Assembly (NCBI GenBank): GCA_026417415.1
Contig: JAOADG010000008.1
Span: 705,612-769,611, forward strand
Length of the DNA stretch: 64,000 nucleotides
Reading direction: 5' to 3'
DNA from: a bacterium
GTDB lineage: Bacteria; Electryoneota; JAOADG01
Below the pieces are notes generated by a model. It did no database searches. It was not told the origin of the DNA and worked only from the letters and a program-made list of their open reading frames with translations. The position numbers and the translations under genes are program-made. Of the stretch, positions 28,218-36,313 are shown piece by piece. Numbering within the stretch: the first letter of the stretch is position 1; each line of letters begins with the position of its first letter.

Positions 28218-28290
28218 AGCGGCTGACGGGACTCGAACCCGCAACACCCAGCTTGGGAAGCTGATACGCTACCAATTGCGTCACAGCCGC
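28218..28290 (-). tRNA. tRNA-Gly (anticodon CCC)
   Basis: A full cloverleaf on the minus strand: acceptor GCGGCTG/CAGCCGC, anticodon stem TCAGC/GCTGG (one T-G pair) with loop TTCCCAA (anticodon CCC, reading GGG). The T stem is GCGGG/CCCGT with loop TTCGAGT, and the discriminator is T. CCA is not encoded. The 5' end is ten bases after the stop of the epimerase gene. Confidence 0.96.
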
Positions 28291-28300
28291 TTAATTTGAT

Positions 28301-28768
28301 TTATCCCATTTTAATGCCCCAATCGTAAGGGATTGATGGATCATCATAAGGTCTACGATATTCATCCGGATTATCGTAGTTGTAAACTTCAGTTACCGTA
28401 TTCACAGTAATGGACGGATAGGTTGATATTCCTTTCCAACCATGATACACACCCGCAGGAATTAACACTGCAATAGGGTTATGCTCGCCTAAAAAAAACT
28501 CATTTATCATTCCAAAGGTTGGTGATTGTTCACGGGCATCATATAGTGCCATTTTTATCATTCCATGCACGCAAGCTGCAAAATCTATTTGTCTTTTATG
28601 ATAATGCCACCCTTTAATCACACCTGGATTATTCGTTGTGATGTACACTTGCCCGAATTTAATGAAGTGTGGATCATCAGAACGTAAAATTTCCATTAAA
28701 TGTCCACGTTCATCAACAATTTTTCTTAAATGTACAACTTTTACACCTTCAATTAGTTTTTGAGGCAT
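28301..28768 (-). CDS. rfbC: dTDP-4-dehydrorhamnose 3,5-epimerase-like cupin
   Basis: The 155-residue protein has the RmlC cupin fold: DERGHLMEILRSDD near the start, then GVIKGWHYHKRQIDF with the active-site histidine, IPAGVYHGWKGIS, and the tail TEVYNYDNPDEYRRPYDDP. The enzyme would act in dTDP-L-rhamnose or a related deoxysugar pathway for surface polysaccharide. It is shorter than classical RmlC (about 180 residues). The dTDP-rhamnose reductase homologue is far away at 50624, so the pathway is split. Confidence 0.85.
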   Translation of the reverse strand: MPQKLIEGVKVVHLRKIVDERGHLMEILRSDDPHFIKFGQVYITTNNPGVIKGWHYHKRQIDFAACVHGMIKMALYDAREQSPTFGMINEFFLGEHNPIAVLIPAGVYHGWKGISTYPSITVNTVTEVYNYDNPDEYRRPYDDPSIPYDWGIKMG

Positions 28769-28825
28769 AAACTAATATACCTTTACGATAATAAAAAGTT
28801 AACTGTTATTGAAAGGAAATAATTT

Positions 28826-29266
28826 ATGAATTTCAGAAGTAAAATTCTACTCAGTGCAGGTAAAATTCTTTTAAATGTCGGTCTAATTGGCATCCTTTCA
28901 ACTTTAGTTGGTTACTTTTGGTTGAAATCCCTAACAAAAGAAGTTACGATGATTGTGTTACATGATCCAATTGTGATTGAGACCAATCGATCATTGTACA
29001 ACCCAGATGATCAAGTAATTGAAATTTATGGCAATCCAATGAAGAATAAAGTTAAAGTAGTCGTATTTAATCAATCAAAAATCATTCATCCAAAAGAAGA
29101 TAGTTCTCTTGCACTTTATCCAGTTGATAAACAAAAAGGTGATAATCCTTTACAATGGCAAACAGTAAAGTTAGTGTTTGTTTCTGTAATACTTCTATTT
29201 ATTATTGATTCAGTCATCGGGTTTTATTTAATGCGTTTTGCTAAAAGTTCAATTCGCATCTCTTAA
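28826..29266 (+). CDS. Two-helix membrane protein of unknown function (only plus-strand gene)
   Basis: This 146-residue protein is the only gene on the plus strand. It has a transmembrane helix near each end (about 14-34, LLNVGLIGILSTLVGYFWL, and 114-138, VKLVFVSVILLFIIDSVIGF) flanking a central hydrophilic domain of about 80 residues, likely periplasmic. The start ATG has AAAGGAA about eight bases upstream. It is divergent from the epimerase gene (57-base gap) and its stop overlaps the end of fbp by 18 bases in convergent orientation. The family was not recognised. Confidence 0.65.
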   Translation: MNFRSKILLSAGKILLNVGLIGILSTLVGYFWLKSLTKEVTMIVLHDPIVIETNRSLYNPDDQVIEIYGNPMKNKVKVVVFNQSKIIHPKEDSSLALYPVDKQKGDNPLQWQTVKLVFVSVILLFIIDSVIGFYLMRFAKSSIRIS

Positions 29267-30265
29267 GAAATTTAAATATACTTCAACATCTTCTTTACTT
29301 CCTGCAATAATAGGAGTTCGTTGATGGAGCGAAGTAGGTACGATTTCTAAAGGATCGTTACCTTTTCCGTCAACTGCTAAACCTCCAGCTTGTTGAATTA
29401 AAAAACTGATTGGTGAAACTTCGTAAAGTAACCGAAGTTTTCCATCTGGTTTTTTCGGATCTAATGTATCAGCAGGATAAAGAAAAATTCCACCATATAG
29501 TAAAGTTCGATGGATATCTGCTACCATACTTCCGATATATCTTAATGAGTATGGACGATTTGTTGTAACATCATTTTCTTTTAAGTAATTAATAAATGAT
29601 TGCGTACTTTTATCCCAATAGGGATAGTAAGCTTCGTTACAAGAATAATACTTTCCCTTTTTAGGTATTTGAATGTATGGATGAGAAAGTAAAAATTCAC
29701 CTACTGAAGGATCTAAGGTAAATCCATGGACACCATTTCCAGTTGTATAAACCATCATTGTTGATGAACCGTAAATGATGTAACCTGAAGCAACTTGATA
29801 CTTTCCCGCCTGCAAACAATCTTCAATAGTTCCACGAGAACCTTTGCTGCGTTTTCTATGAATGGAAAAAATCGTTCCAACCGATACATTGGCATCAATG
29901 TTAGAACTTCCATCTAATGGATCAAAATTGATTACATAATTCCCTAAATTTGCATCATCGGCTAAATGGATAACTTCTTCAGATTCTTCTGATGCCATCA
30001 CAGCTAAATGCCCCCCATGTTCAAGCATCTTGATGAAAGTATGGTGAGCAAATACGTCTAATTTTTGTTGTACTTCGCCGTGAACATTATGATTTCCATA
30101 AATTCCAAGAATACCGAGTAAACCGGCTTTATTGACTTGATGGGATATGACTTTTGCAGCGATAGCAATGTCTTCTAATAGATCGCTAAACTCACCAGTA
30201 GCATTTGGATATTTTCGTTGCTCTTCATAAATAAATCTGCTAATCGTCATTAGTTTGGTTTGCAT
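29249..30265 (-). CDS. fbp: Fructose-1,6-bisphosphatase class I
   Basis: FBPase dephosphorylates fructose 1,6-bisphosphate in gluconeogenesis. The 338 residues contain the metal- and phosphate-binding signature FDPLDGSSNIDANVSVGTIF, ASEESEE (metal-binding), and the C-terminal KLRLLYEVSPISFLIQQAGG with the catalytic region. The gene overlaps the HAD phosphatase gene by 26 bases, so the two are co-transcribed. The presence indicates a capacity for gluconeogenesis. Confidence 0.97.
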   Translation of the reverse strand: MQTKLMTISRFIYEEQRKYPNATGEFSDLLEDIAIAAKVISHQVNKAGLLGILGIYGNHNVHGEVQQKLDVFAHHTFIKMLEHGGHLAVMASEESEEVIHLADDANLGNYVINFDPLDGSSNIDANVSVGTIFSIHRKRSKGSRGTIEDCLQAGKYQVASGYIIYGSSTMMVYTTGNGVHGFTLDPSVGEFLLSHPYIQIPKKGKYYSCNEAYYPYWDKSTQSFINYLKENDVTTNRPYSLRYIGSMVADIHRTLLYGGIFLYPADTLDPKKPDGKLRLLYEVSPISFLIQQAGGLAVDGKGNDPLEIVPTSLHQRTPIIAGSKEDVEVYLNFLRDAN

Positions 30266-30929
30266 AATTCAGTTCCCAATTGGTAATTATTTTTAAGATC
30301 TCATTGTAGTCGTGGACAATATAATCAGCATTTTTTAAGTATGTTTCGTTTAAAGTGGTTGTAATTCCAATAACCTTCATTTTAGCAAGTTTAGCAGCTT
30401 GAATTCCTAAAGGTGCATTTTCTATGACATAGCAATTGTTAGGTGGAATGGATAGTTGCTCAGAAGCAAATAAAAATGGATCTGGATATGGTTTCCCACG
30501 TATTTCAATGTCGCCTGAAACACAGACATCAAAAAAAGAGATTAAATCATCAGATAGAGATAATTGAATATTCTCAAAAGTCGAACCCGAGACCAAACCA
30601 AGTTTGTAATTTGACTGTTTCAATTGTTTGAGTACAATAACTGCCTCTTTTTTCACTTTTGGGTGGGGTAAACTCTTATAGATTAATCTTTTTTCTTGAA
30701 CCAATTCCGAAATCTCATTTGGTTTTAAGTAGAGTGATTTTTTTTCGCGAAGAAATCTTTTCATAGATTCTTCTGCTTTTTCACCTTCATTTACCGCAAT
30801 TTCTTCCAAAGTGAGATTTATTCCAAATTTAAATAAAACTTTACACCAAGCAGTAAAGTGGTTTTGTAATGAATCGACTAAAACACCGTCAAAGTCAAAT
30901 AATACAGCTTTTGAATGATTGTTACTCAT
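30240..30929 (-). CDS. HAD-family phosphatase / beta-phosphoglucomutase-like
   Basis: The 229 residues begin with the HAD nucleophile motif LFDFDGVLVDS, have a helical cap, motif II SGST and the acidic motif region IENAPLGIQAA, which is characteristic of the beta-phosphoglucomutase/phosphoglycolate phosphatase branch. The substrate cannot be told from sequence. Overlap with fbp suggests a sugar-phosphate role. Confidence 0.85.
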   Translation of the reverse strand: MSNNHSKAVLFDFDGVLVDSLQNHFTAWCKVLFKFGINLTLEEIAVNEGEKAEESMKRFLREKKSLYLKPNEISELVQEKRLIYKSLPHPKVKKEAVIVLKQLKQSNYKLGLVSGSTFENIQLSLSDDLISFFDVCVSGDIEIRGKPYPDPFLFASEQLSIPPNNCYVIENAPLGIQAAKLAKMKVIGITTTLNETYLKNADYIVHDYNEILKIITNWELNYANQTNDD

Positions 30930-30958
30930 TGAAGAATAATATGAATTTTCAATGAAAA

Positions 30959-31891
30959 TTAAGGACCATAATTAACTTGGACACGAAACATTAAATTTCC
31001 AACAGGTGTATGTAACCATGTATTCGTTGAGGGTATAAAGTACCAATCTCGACCTACAGAAGGAGAATTATCTACCACAAGTATCACTCGTTGCGATGAA
31101 GTAGCAGCAACACTGAAGAAGAAAGATTCGTTAGCTTGCCAATACCTTATAGGAAGTGTAATGATAGTATGATTCAAATTGGGTTGTATAGATGTCGAAG
31201 GAATATCAAGTGAATCTAATCGAATGTGCGGACGATTATTCGATTTACTGTAAATGTACAACTTCAAATCTGGAAATGTTGCTTGGCCCATTGGTAATGC
31301 TGCAATAAAAGAAAAAGCCATCAATGAGCAAGATCGTGCTGTAGAAAACTCTACAGCATATTCTGTAGTACCATCGTCATCTGGCAGGTTATATCCTTGA
31401 TTACTTGAAGTGCCGGTATAATTTTGTAACCATTGGATACCCGACAATAGGTAATTTGAATGAACAAAAATGGTAGGTGTTCTACCGATATTCCCTGATA
31501 AATCATAAGCAAATGCCTCTAAAGTATATGTTCCTAAAGCCAAATATTGGGTGTTCCAAGGTAACCGAAAAAGTGAAGTTTGATTGGAAGTGGTACGAAT
31601 TGAAAGTGGAACATTTCTGAAATTTCTGATTCCATTGATAAAAAAAACGATGCTATCAATACCTGAATTATCAAATGCAGTTACTTCAAGTGTATCATTC
31701 GATCTAAGCGTATCACCACCTACTGGGTGTATCCAATAGATTTGTGGTGGTATTACATCTGGTAAATTAGCATCTTTTCCTGCTGGGCCTTGAGGTCCTT
31801 CGCAGCTGTAAATTAGTACAATAATACTACTTAGAAGGAGAATGACATTTAAAAAATATCTAATAGAAACTTTATTTTTTTTGTTAGTCAT
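30959..31891 (-). CDS. Lipoprotein with collagen-like motif and Ig-like domain
   Basis: The 310-residue protein has a lipoprotein signal (LLLSSIIVLIYSC) and directly after the lipidated cysteine a short collagen-like run (GPQGPAGKD). A bacterial Ig-like domain follows (about 45-155: IYWIHPVGGDTLRSNDTLEV). The C-terminal about 150 residues look like a beta-sandwich. It is probably exposed in the cell envelope. It is the last gene of the 42382-30959 surface block. Function unknown. Confidence 0.7.
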   Translation of the reverse strand: MTNKKNKVSIRYFLNVILLLSSIIVLIYSCEGPQGPAGKDANLPDVIPPQIYWIHPVGGDTLRSNDTLEVTAFDNSGIDSIVFFINGIRNFRNVPLSIRTTSNQTSLFRLPWNTQYLALGTYTLEAFAYDLSGNIGRTPTIFVHSNYLLSGIQWLQNYTGTSSNQGYNLPDDDGTTEYAVEFSTARSCSLMAFSFIAALPMGQATFPDLKLYIYSKSNNRPHIRLDSLDIPSTSIQPNLNHTIITLPIRYWQANESFFFSVAATSSQRVILVVDNSPSVGRDWYFIPSTNTWLHTPVGNLMFRVQVNYGP

Positions 31892-31909
31892 CGAAACCTC
31901 AATAAAAAA

Positions 31910-32410
31910 TTAAACATCATCACGCCAAGTTTGTATTCTAAATTTGCCATCAGATTCTTTAAGTACTTCAAAATAGGCATATCCAAAAATAGGTAAAAAT
32001 TCACCTATTTCAAGATTAAAAAAAACTTGAAATGATAGAAGCGAATCTGGATAACTAAAATTTCTGATCGTATCAGGAATGCTACCAAAAGTCAAACGAA
32101 TTTGTGAGTAAGTACGAAATAAAGCGCCCGTTGCTTCAAGGTCTGTTCTACGATACCATTGATTAAACCGACCATCATCAGCATCAAAGTACAGAAATAC
32201 AAAGTTCTCTGAAATGCAATCTGCATATCTTAAACTATCCCGATAGATATAACTGTTGGTAAAATTAGTTAGCAATTCTCCTACTGTAGTTTGCGGTGTC
32301 CAAACAGATGAAACATAATCAGTTAAACGTGGAAAAAATGGGTTTCTATTGCAAGATGTAACAAAAGGAATCGTAAGCAATAAAATTAAAGTACCTAGTA
32401 AAAATTTCAT
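31910..32410 (-). CDS. Lipoprotein, NTF2-like fold suspected (copy 2)
   Basis: The ATG at 32410 shares ATGA with the stop of the upstream lipoprotein and gives 166 residues. It has a lipoprotein signal (FLLGTLILLLTIPFVTSC). The mature part looks like an NTF2/SnoaL-type alpha+beta cone: a helical start (VGELLTNFTNSYIYRD), YADCISENFVF, and a final strand RIQTWRDD. The protein next to it (32407-32988) has the same architecture, so the two are likely paralogues. The fold is inferred from patterns only. Confidence 0.65.
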   Translation of the reverse strand: MKFLLGTLILLLTIPFVTSCNRNPFFPRLTDYVSSVWTPQTTVGELLTNFTNSYIYRDSLRYADCISENFVFLYFDADDGRFNQWYRRTDLEATGALFRTYSQIRLTFGSIPDTIRNFSYPDSLLSFQVFFNLEIGEFLPIFGYAYFEVLKESDGKFRIQTWRDDV

Positions 32411-32988
32411 AAAGTAGCTTTCCATTCTGAAATGGTTGGCAATGAACCTATTTTAAAATCTTTCCATTCTTTTGCAACATAACCACCATCATTATCACGA
32501 ACTAAACGAAATATACTTCTTCCACTGACAGAAGTTGGTTGAAAATTGAGAAAATCTATTTGCATCGAGTAAGAAATTTCTACTTCAGTAAAATATTGAG
32601 TTAGCTGTTCAGATTGTATAATAAAAACTACATTGATTAAACTATCGGCTGGAATATCACTTCTTGAAAGTAACGAATGAATAAATCTTTCTTCTTTGCT
32701 ATAGTTAAAATTTTCAAAAATGTGACTATATCGCATTGCTGTTTCTGGATCTGGACAAAAACGAAAATCCTCATCTTTACTAAAAAAAGAAATATATTGA
32801 TTTGGATTTCTATTTTTAATAGAATTTTTAAGGCCTTCAAAGAATTCACGCGCGGTCTTTGGTGGAATACGATTGTTATATTGTTGCAGGGGGTTTTCCG
32901 GATTTCTTTCAGAAAGAAGTAGACATCCACTCATTAAGAGTATGCAAACGAAAGTTAGACCAAGTTCAAACCACTTTCCGATGATCAA
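32407..32988 (-). CDS. Lipoprotein, NTF2-like fold suspected (copy 1)
   Basis: A TTG at 32986-32988 overlaps the TGA of the preceding gene and gives a 193-residue lipoprotein: n-region LIIGKWFEL, hydrophobic LTFVCILLMS, lipobox cysteine in SGC. The mature part has AREFFEGLKNSIKNRNPNQY and ends in VAKEWKDFKI, mirroring the neighbour at 31910-32410. A longer reading starting at 33078 exists but lies within the upstream gene and has no signal peptide at its start, so it is rejected. Confidence 0.6.
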   Translation of the reverse strand: MIIGKWFELGLTFVCILLMSGCLLLSERNPENPLQQYNNRIPPKTAREFFEGLKNSIKNRNPNQYISFFSKDEDFRFCPDPETAMRYSHIFENFNYSKEERFIHSLLSRSDIPADSLINVVFIIQSEQLTQYFTEVEISYSMQIDFLNFQPTSVSGRSIFRLVRDNDGGYVAKEWKDFKIGSLPTISEWKATL

Positions 32989-33860
32989 GGCAGTTGCATC
33001 ATTAATGAAACAATGGTAGATGTCCCTAAATTGTTTTCGTATGGTGTAAAAGACCAATCGAAAGAATACTTCTTCCATTTTACGCCTATACCATAACTAA
33101 AGGATTTAGAATCATTTCCAATATAGTAGCCAGTACGAACAGATAAAAGATGTAACAGTTGCAAATCTGTACCAATACTTGAATAAACTTTTTGAAGACG
33201 ATAATTCACTTTTGCTGATGGTGTAAAGATTAATCCTAATCCTAATGGTAACTCTGTTTGTGTAGCAAATTCTGAATTGATTGTAGATTTCTGATTTCTA
33301 CTGGATGGAGCACCAATTTCTTGAATTGAAAATCCCAATTTCCAATTATGGACTTTACTGAATAATCCAGTACCAAAAGTTGTTGACTTTTGTTCATCAT
33401 CTAAAATTCTATCCACCGTATGTCTAATATTCACGCCTATTGAAAGATTGTCGTTGATTAAGTATCCAATTGCACTTCCAAACCTATACTCTCGTGCGTT
33501 AAAAATTCCCATAGGTAGTGTAGTTGGAAACTCTCTTCTTTCTAATCCATCAATTGTAGCGTTGCTAATAAGGGCACCACATGCGATTTTGCCAAATCGA
33601 TATGAAAACGCGATGCTAGTAAATTTCAAATCGCCTGCTTTTTTACCAAAATCAAAGTTACATTGAAATGTACTGTCAAAAGAAATAACCGAGGGATTGG
33701 ATAAAATAGTAGATGGTGATTGTAAGAGTATGCCATTGGCTTCAGCGACAGCAGCAGATGCTGCATTTGTTTCTTTTGATAACAATAAGGATGCTTGAGA
33801 AACTACTGAAAGTAAACATTGATTAAAGAGAATGATAAAACCAAAAAACAAAATTTTCAT
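32985..33860 (-). CDS. PorV/PorQ-like outer-membrane beta-barrel protein
   Basis: The ATG at 33860 shares ATGA with the preceding stop and gives 291 residues. A signal peptide (MKILFFGFIILFNQCLLSVVSQ) precedes a beta-barrel pattern of alternating hydrophobic strands, such as FTSIAFSYRFGKIACGAL and YYIGNDSKSFSYGIGVKW. The N-terminal LLQSPSTILSNPS resembles the A-x-NPA region of PorV-type proteins. It is a tandem relative of 33857-34837. PorV-family proteins in type IX systems act as shuttles for cargo; here it is a divergent homologue, so function is inferred. Confidence 0.7.
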   Translation of the reverse strand: MKILFFGFIILFNQCLLSVVSQASLLLSKETNAASAAVAEANGILLQSPSTILSNPSVISFDSTFQCNFDFGKKAGDLKFTSIAFSYRFGKIACGALISNATIDGLERREFPTTLPMGIFNAREYRFGSAIGYLINDNLSIGVNIRHTVDRILDDEQKSTTFGTGLFSKVHNWKLGFSIQEIGAPSSRNQKSTINSEFATQTELPLGLGLIFTPSAKVNYRLQKVYSSIGTDLQLLHLLSVRTGYYIGNDSKSFSYGIGVKWKKYSFDWSFTPYENNLGTSTIVSLMMQLP

Positions 33861-34837
33861 TGAATATATACCGTCCAAGTAAGAATGTGAGTATTTTCTG
33901 GAGCGATTCTCTCTATGATATATCCGTAATCTAAACTTGTTTCAAAATCACGCACCATGCTCCACCGAAAACCACAACCAAAGGTTGGTGAAAGTCCATC
34001 TAATCCTGTTCGTAAAGCCATCGTCAACCATTGATCGTTCCAAACAACGTATTCACCACCTAAACGTATTATACGCCTTTGTTTTGTTATTTGTCCATCA
34101 ATAGTTAATGTAGTTTGTTTATTCGTAAAAGATATTCCTAACGAAGTTTGGAGTGGAATTTTATCTACTTTTGTGCTTCCTTGACTCCAATATCCGTCTG
34201 TATTCCAAGTGTATTTACTTGCTATATCTTTCAACATAACTCCAATAGTCACTTGTTTGATAAATTGGTAACGTACGCCTATATCAAAACCAATTCCTGT
34301 GGATTTTATTGATTGATTATTTTCTTTTAATTTTGGGAACAAAGCATAGAACACTTTAAAATTTATTCCTAACGACATTTTTTTTGGTACAGGTGATATC
34401 CCAAATCCAAGCGCAAAAGCATTATCAAAGTAACTCAGAAACTCAATATGTTTTCCATCTACATCACGACTATCAATTTCTTCTACTCCTGCATTCATCC
34501 AAGATAAACTCAATCCAGCTTCACCTTTTAATGGCGTCATCCAAGCTAGGTGTGAAAATTTTCTATCTAACGCTAACTTATGCATTGTAATGCCCAATTG
34601 CATCGAGCTTTGTATAGGCAGAAATGCAGGGTTATCAAAAGCCGTACTGTACCCCTGTGCAATAGCAGTTCCAGCATTGCCCATTGCCTTTGTTCGACCA
34701 CTCAAACCTATTCTTTGAAAAGCTCCAGCACTTCCACCTATATTGGGTTGTGTCAGGCCGTTGTCTATAAAAATCAACACCAATCCAATAATCACAAAGA
34801 AAATTGCATTTAATCTAAGATGATAAGTTTTCCCCAC
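33857..34837 (-). CDS. PorV/PorQ-like outer-membrane protein
   Basis: The 326-residue protein has a signal peptide (IFFVIIGLVLIFIDNGLTQ) then the PorV/UPF0164-type opening GLSGRTKAMGNAGTAIAQ, FDNPAFLPIQ, and a series of beta strands typical of a FadL/PorV barrel. The start is a GTG 28 bases inside the end of the upstream type IX cargo gene. No closer ATG is available. The gene is followed by a second PorV-like gene with a four-base overlap. It may serve as a dedicated partner for the cargo proteins encoded upstream. Confidence 0.8.
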   Translation of the reverse strand: MGKTYHLRLNAIFFVIIGLVLIFIDNGLTQPNIGGSAGAFQRIGLSGRTKAMGNAGTAIAQGYSTAFDNPAFLPIQSSMQLGITMHKLALDRKFSHLAWMTPLKGEAGLSLSWMNAGVEEIDSRDVDGKHIEFLSYFDNAFALGFGISPVPKKMSLGINFKVFYALFPKLKENNQSIKSTGIGFDIGVRYQFIKQVTIGVMLKDIASKYTWNTDGYWSQGSTKVDKIPLQTSLGISFTNKQTTLTIDGQITKQRRIIRLGGEYVVWNDQWLTMALRTGLDGLSPTFGCGFRWSMVRDFETSLDYGYIIERIAPENTHILTWTVYIQ

Positions 34838-36309
34838 GTTTCCTTTTTGCCCTTTTCCAAACGATAAAAATAAACCCCATTGGCAATGGCTTGCTGGTTA
34901 ATTTGTCCATTCCAAACTTCTTGATTATCGCCAGCAGGTCGATAAACTCGAGAAACTATAGTGCCCACCTTTTCTAATGCAAAAGAATACAATGTAATTG
35001 TAATATGCTCAGGAGCGTCTAAATGATATTGAAAACGCACATAAGAAAATCTCTGTGGGCTGAAAGGATTAGGATATGCATATACCTGCGGTTGACCTAC
35101 CTGACGTGTTGATTCAAAAGCACGACCAATGGACCAACTATTGCCCGAATTGGATGATACTGCCCAACCGTCGGGACCACCAACCAACAAACGATTAAAA
35201 CCAGTTGCCACGGAATACAATTCTTGTTCACCTATTACCAAATTTTGATGGGATGATGTAATTGGTGGAAATTGCCACCAACTCACTCCAAAATCAATGG
35301 ACTTAAACAATCCGTCAGGACCAACTGCATAAACAATACTGTCAATTGAGGTAATGTTATGAATTTTTTCACCTTTTAAGGTTCTACGCCAAGTGATTCC
35401 ATTATCTTCAGTTACAGATATACCATATTCTTCAGTTGCACCTTCAGCTTTCCAGGTAGATGCCCATAAAAATTTACGATTGTTATATTTTTGTAAGTGG
35501 ATAGCGACAACAAAATTTCCTGTAATTGTTAAGGTATCTGCAGGTGAATGTCGAAAATTTTGCCATTCATTACCACCGTTTGTGGAACGATTTATCCCTG
35601 CAGCAGTTCCTACCCATATAATTGAATCATTTTCGGCAAATACGCTAAAAGCACGATGATTTAAATAGTTCAATGCAGAAAACGGGTTGGCATCGGGAGG
35701 ACGAACACGCCATATTGAATCTGAAAAAGAAAATTTTCTAAGTCCACCACCAAATGATGCAGCCCAAACCGCAGTAGAAGTGATTGCTAAATCGTAAGTA
35801 AGATTCTGAACATTAGTCGTTGTAGGTCTATATTCAGTGATGTCACGAGAGTCAACAGGTTGTGGAAACCACCTCCAGTTTATCCCATTGTCAGTTGAAT
35901 ATCCAATTCCTCCACCTGCTGGATACCGAACACCTGAAATTATGGTATCATATGCAGTTGCAGCCCAAATTGCACTAGTATTTGTTTGAATCGCGCTCAC
36001 TCCTCCACGTCCGAAGTGATTATTACTTGTGATTGATAGCCAACTGCTATCCAATACATTCCAAAAGTTTAATCCTTCACCTGTAGCGATCCAAAAGCCA
36101 TTACGAAGAGAGTCCACTTTTTGATCAATAATTGAATTTGATAGTAATCTTCCTTGTCTATTAGGTTCTATGTCTTCAATAAATTGAATTTTTGATAAAT
36201 TGAAATCATCGTTTACTGTATGAATGTTAAAATCTGATGGGATCATAGCATTGGTTTGCATTTGAATAATCAAAGAAGCGACTACGAAAAAGTATTGTTT
36301 TAGTTTCAT
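34810..36309 (-). CDS. Secreted BNR-type beta-propeller with type IX sorting domain
   Basis: The 499 residues have a signal peptide and then repeating segments with the Asp-box pattern (for example STDNGINWRW, STNGGNEWQNF, TEDNGITWRR, SIDFGVSWWQF), as in BNR/sialidase-like or HCF136-like propellers. The C-terminal about 90 residues begin YAYPNPFSP and end GVYFYRLEKGKKETWGKLIIL, a type IX secretion (Por) sorting or FlgD-like domain. It should be exported and attached to the cell surface. The gene follows a lipoprotein after a four-base gap and overlaps a PorV-like gene. Confidence 0.85.
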   Translation of the reverse strand: MKLKQYFFVVASLIIQMQTNAMIPSDFNIHTVNDDFNLSKIQFIEDIEPNRQGRLLSNSIIDQKVDSLRNGFWIATGEGLNFWNVLDSSWLSITSNNHFGRGGVSAIQTNTSAIWAATAYDTIISGVRYPAGGGIGYSTDNGINWRWFPQPVDSRDITEYRPTTTNVQNLTYDLAITSTAVWAASFGGGLRKFSFSDSIWRVRPPDANPFSALNYLNHRAFSVFAENDSIIWVGTAAGINRSTNGGNEWQNFRHSPADTLTITGNFVVAIHLQKYNNRKFLWASTWKAEGATEEYGISVTEDNGITWRRTLKGEKIHNITSIDSIVYAVGPDGLFKSIDFGVSWWQFPPITSSHQNLVIGEQELYSVATGFNRLLVGGPDGWAVSSNSGNSWSIGRAFESTRQVGQPQVYAYPNPFSPQRFSYVRFQYHLDAPEHITITLYSFALEKVGTIVSRVYRPAGDNQEVWNGQINQQAIANGVYFYRLEKGKKETWGKLIILD

Positions 36310-36313
36310 TTAA

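Noticed and set aside
28184-28247. Longer DUF512 protein from ATG 28247
   Set aside because: The extension reads through tRNA-Gly, so it is not coding.
32637-32930. 97-codon frame in the lipoprotein gene
   Set aside because: Overlaps a lipoprotein with a clear signal peptide and no support for the second frame.
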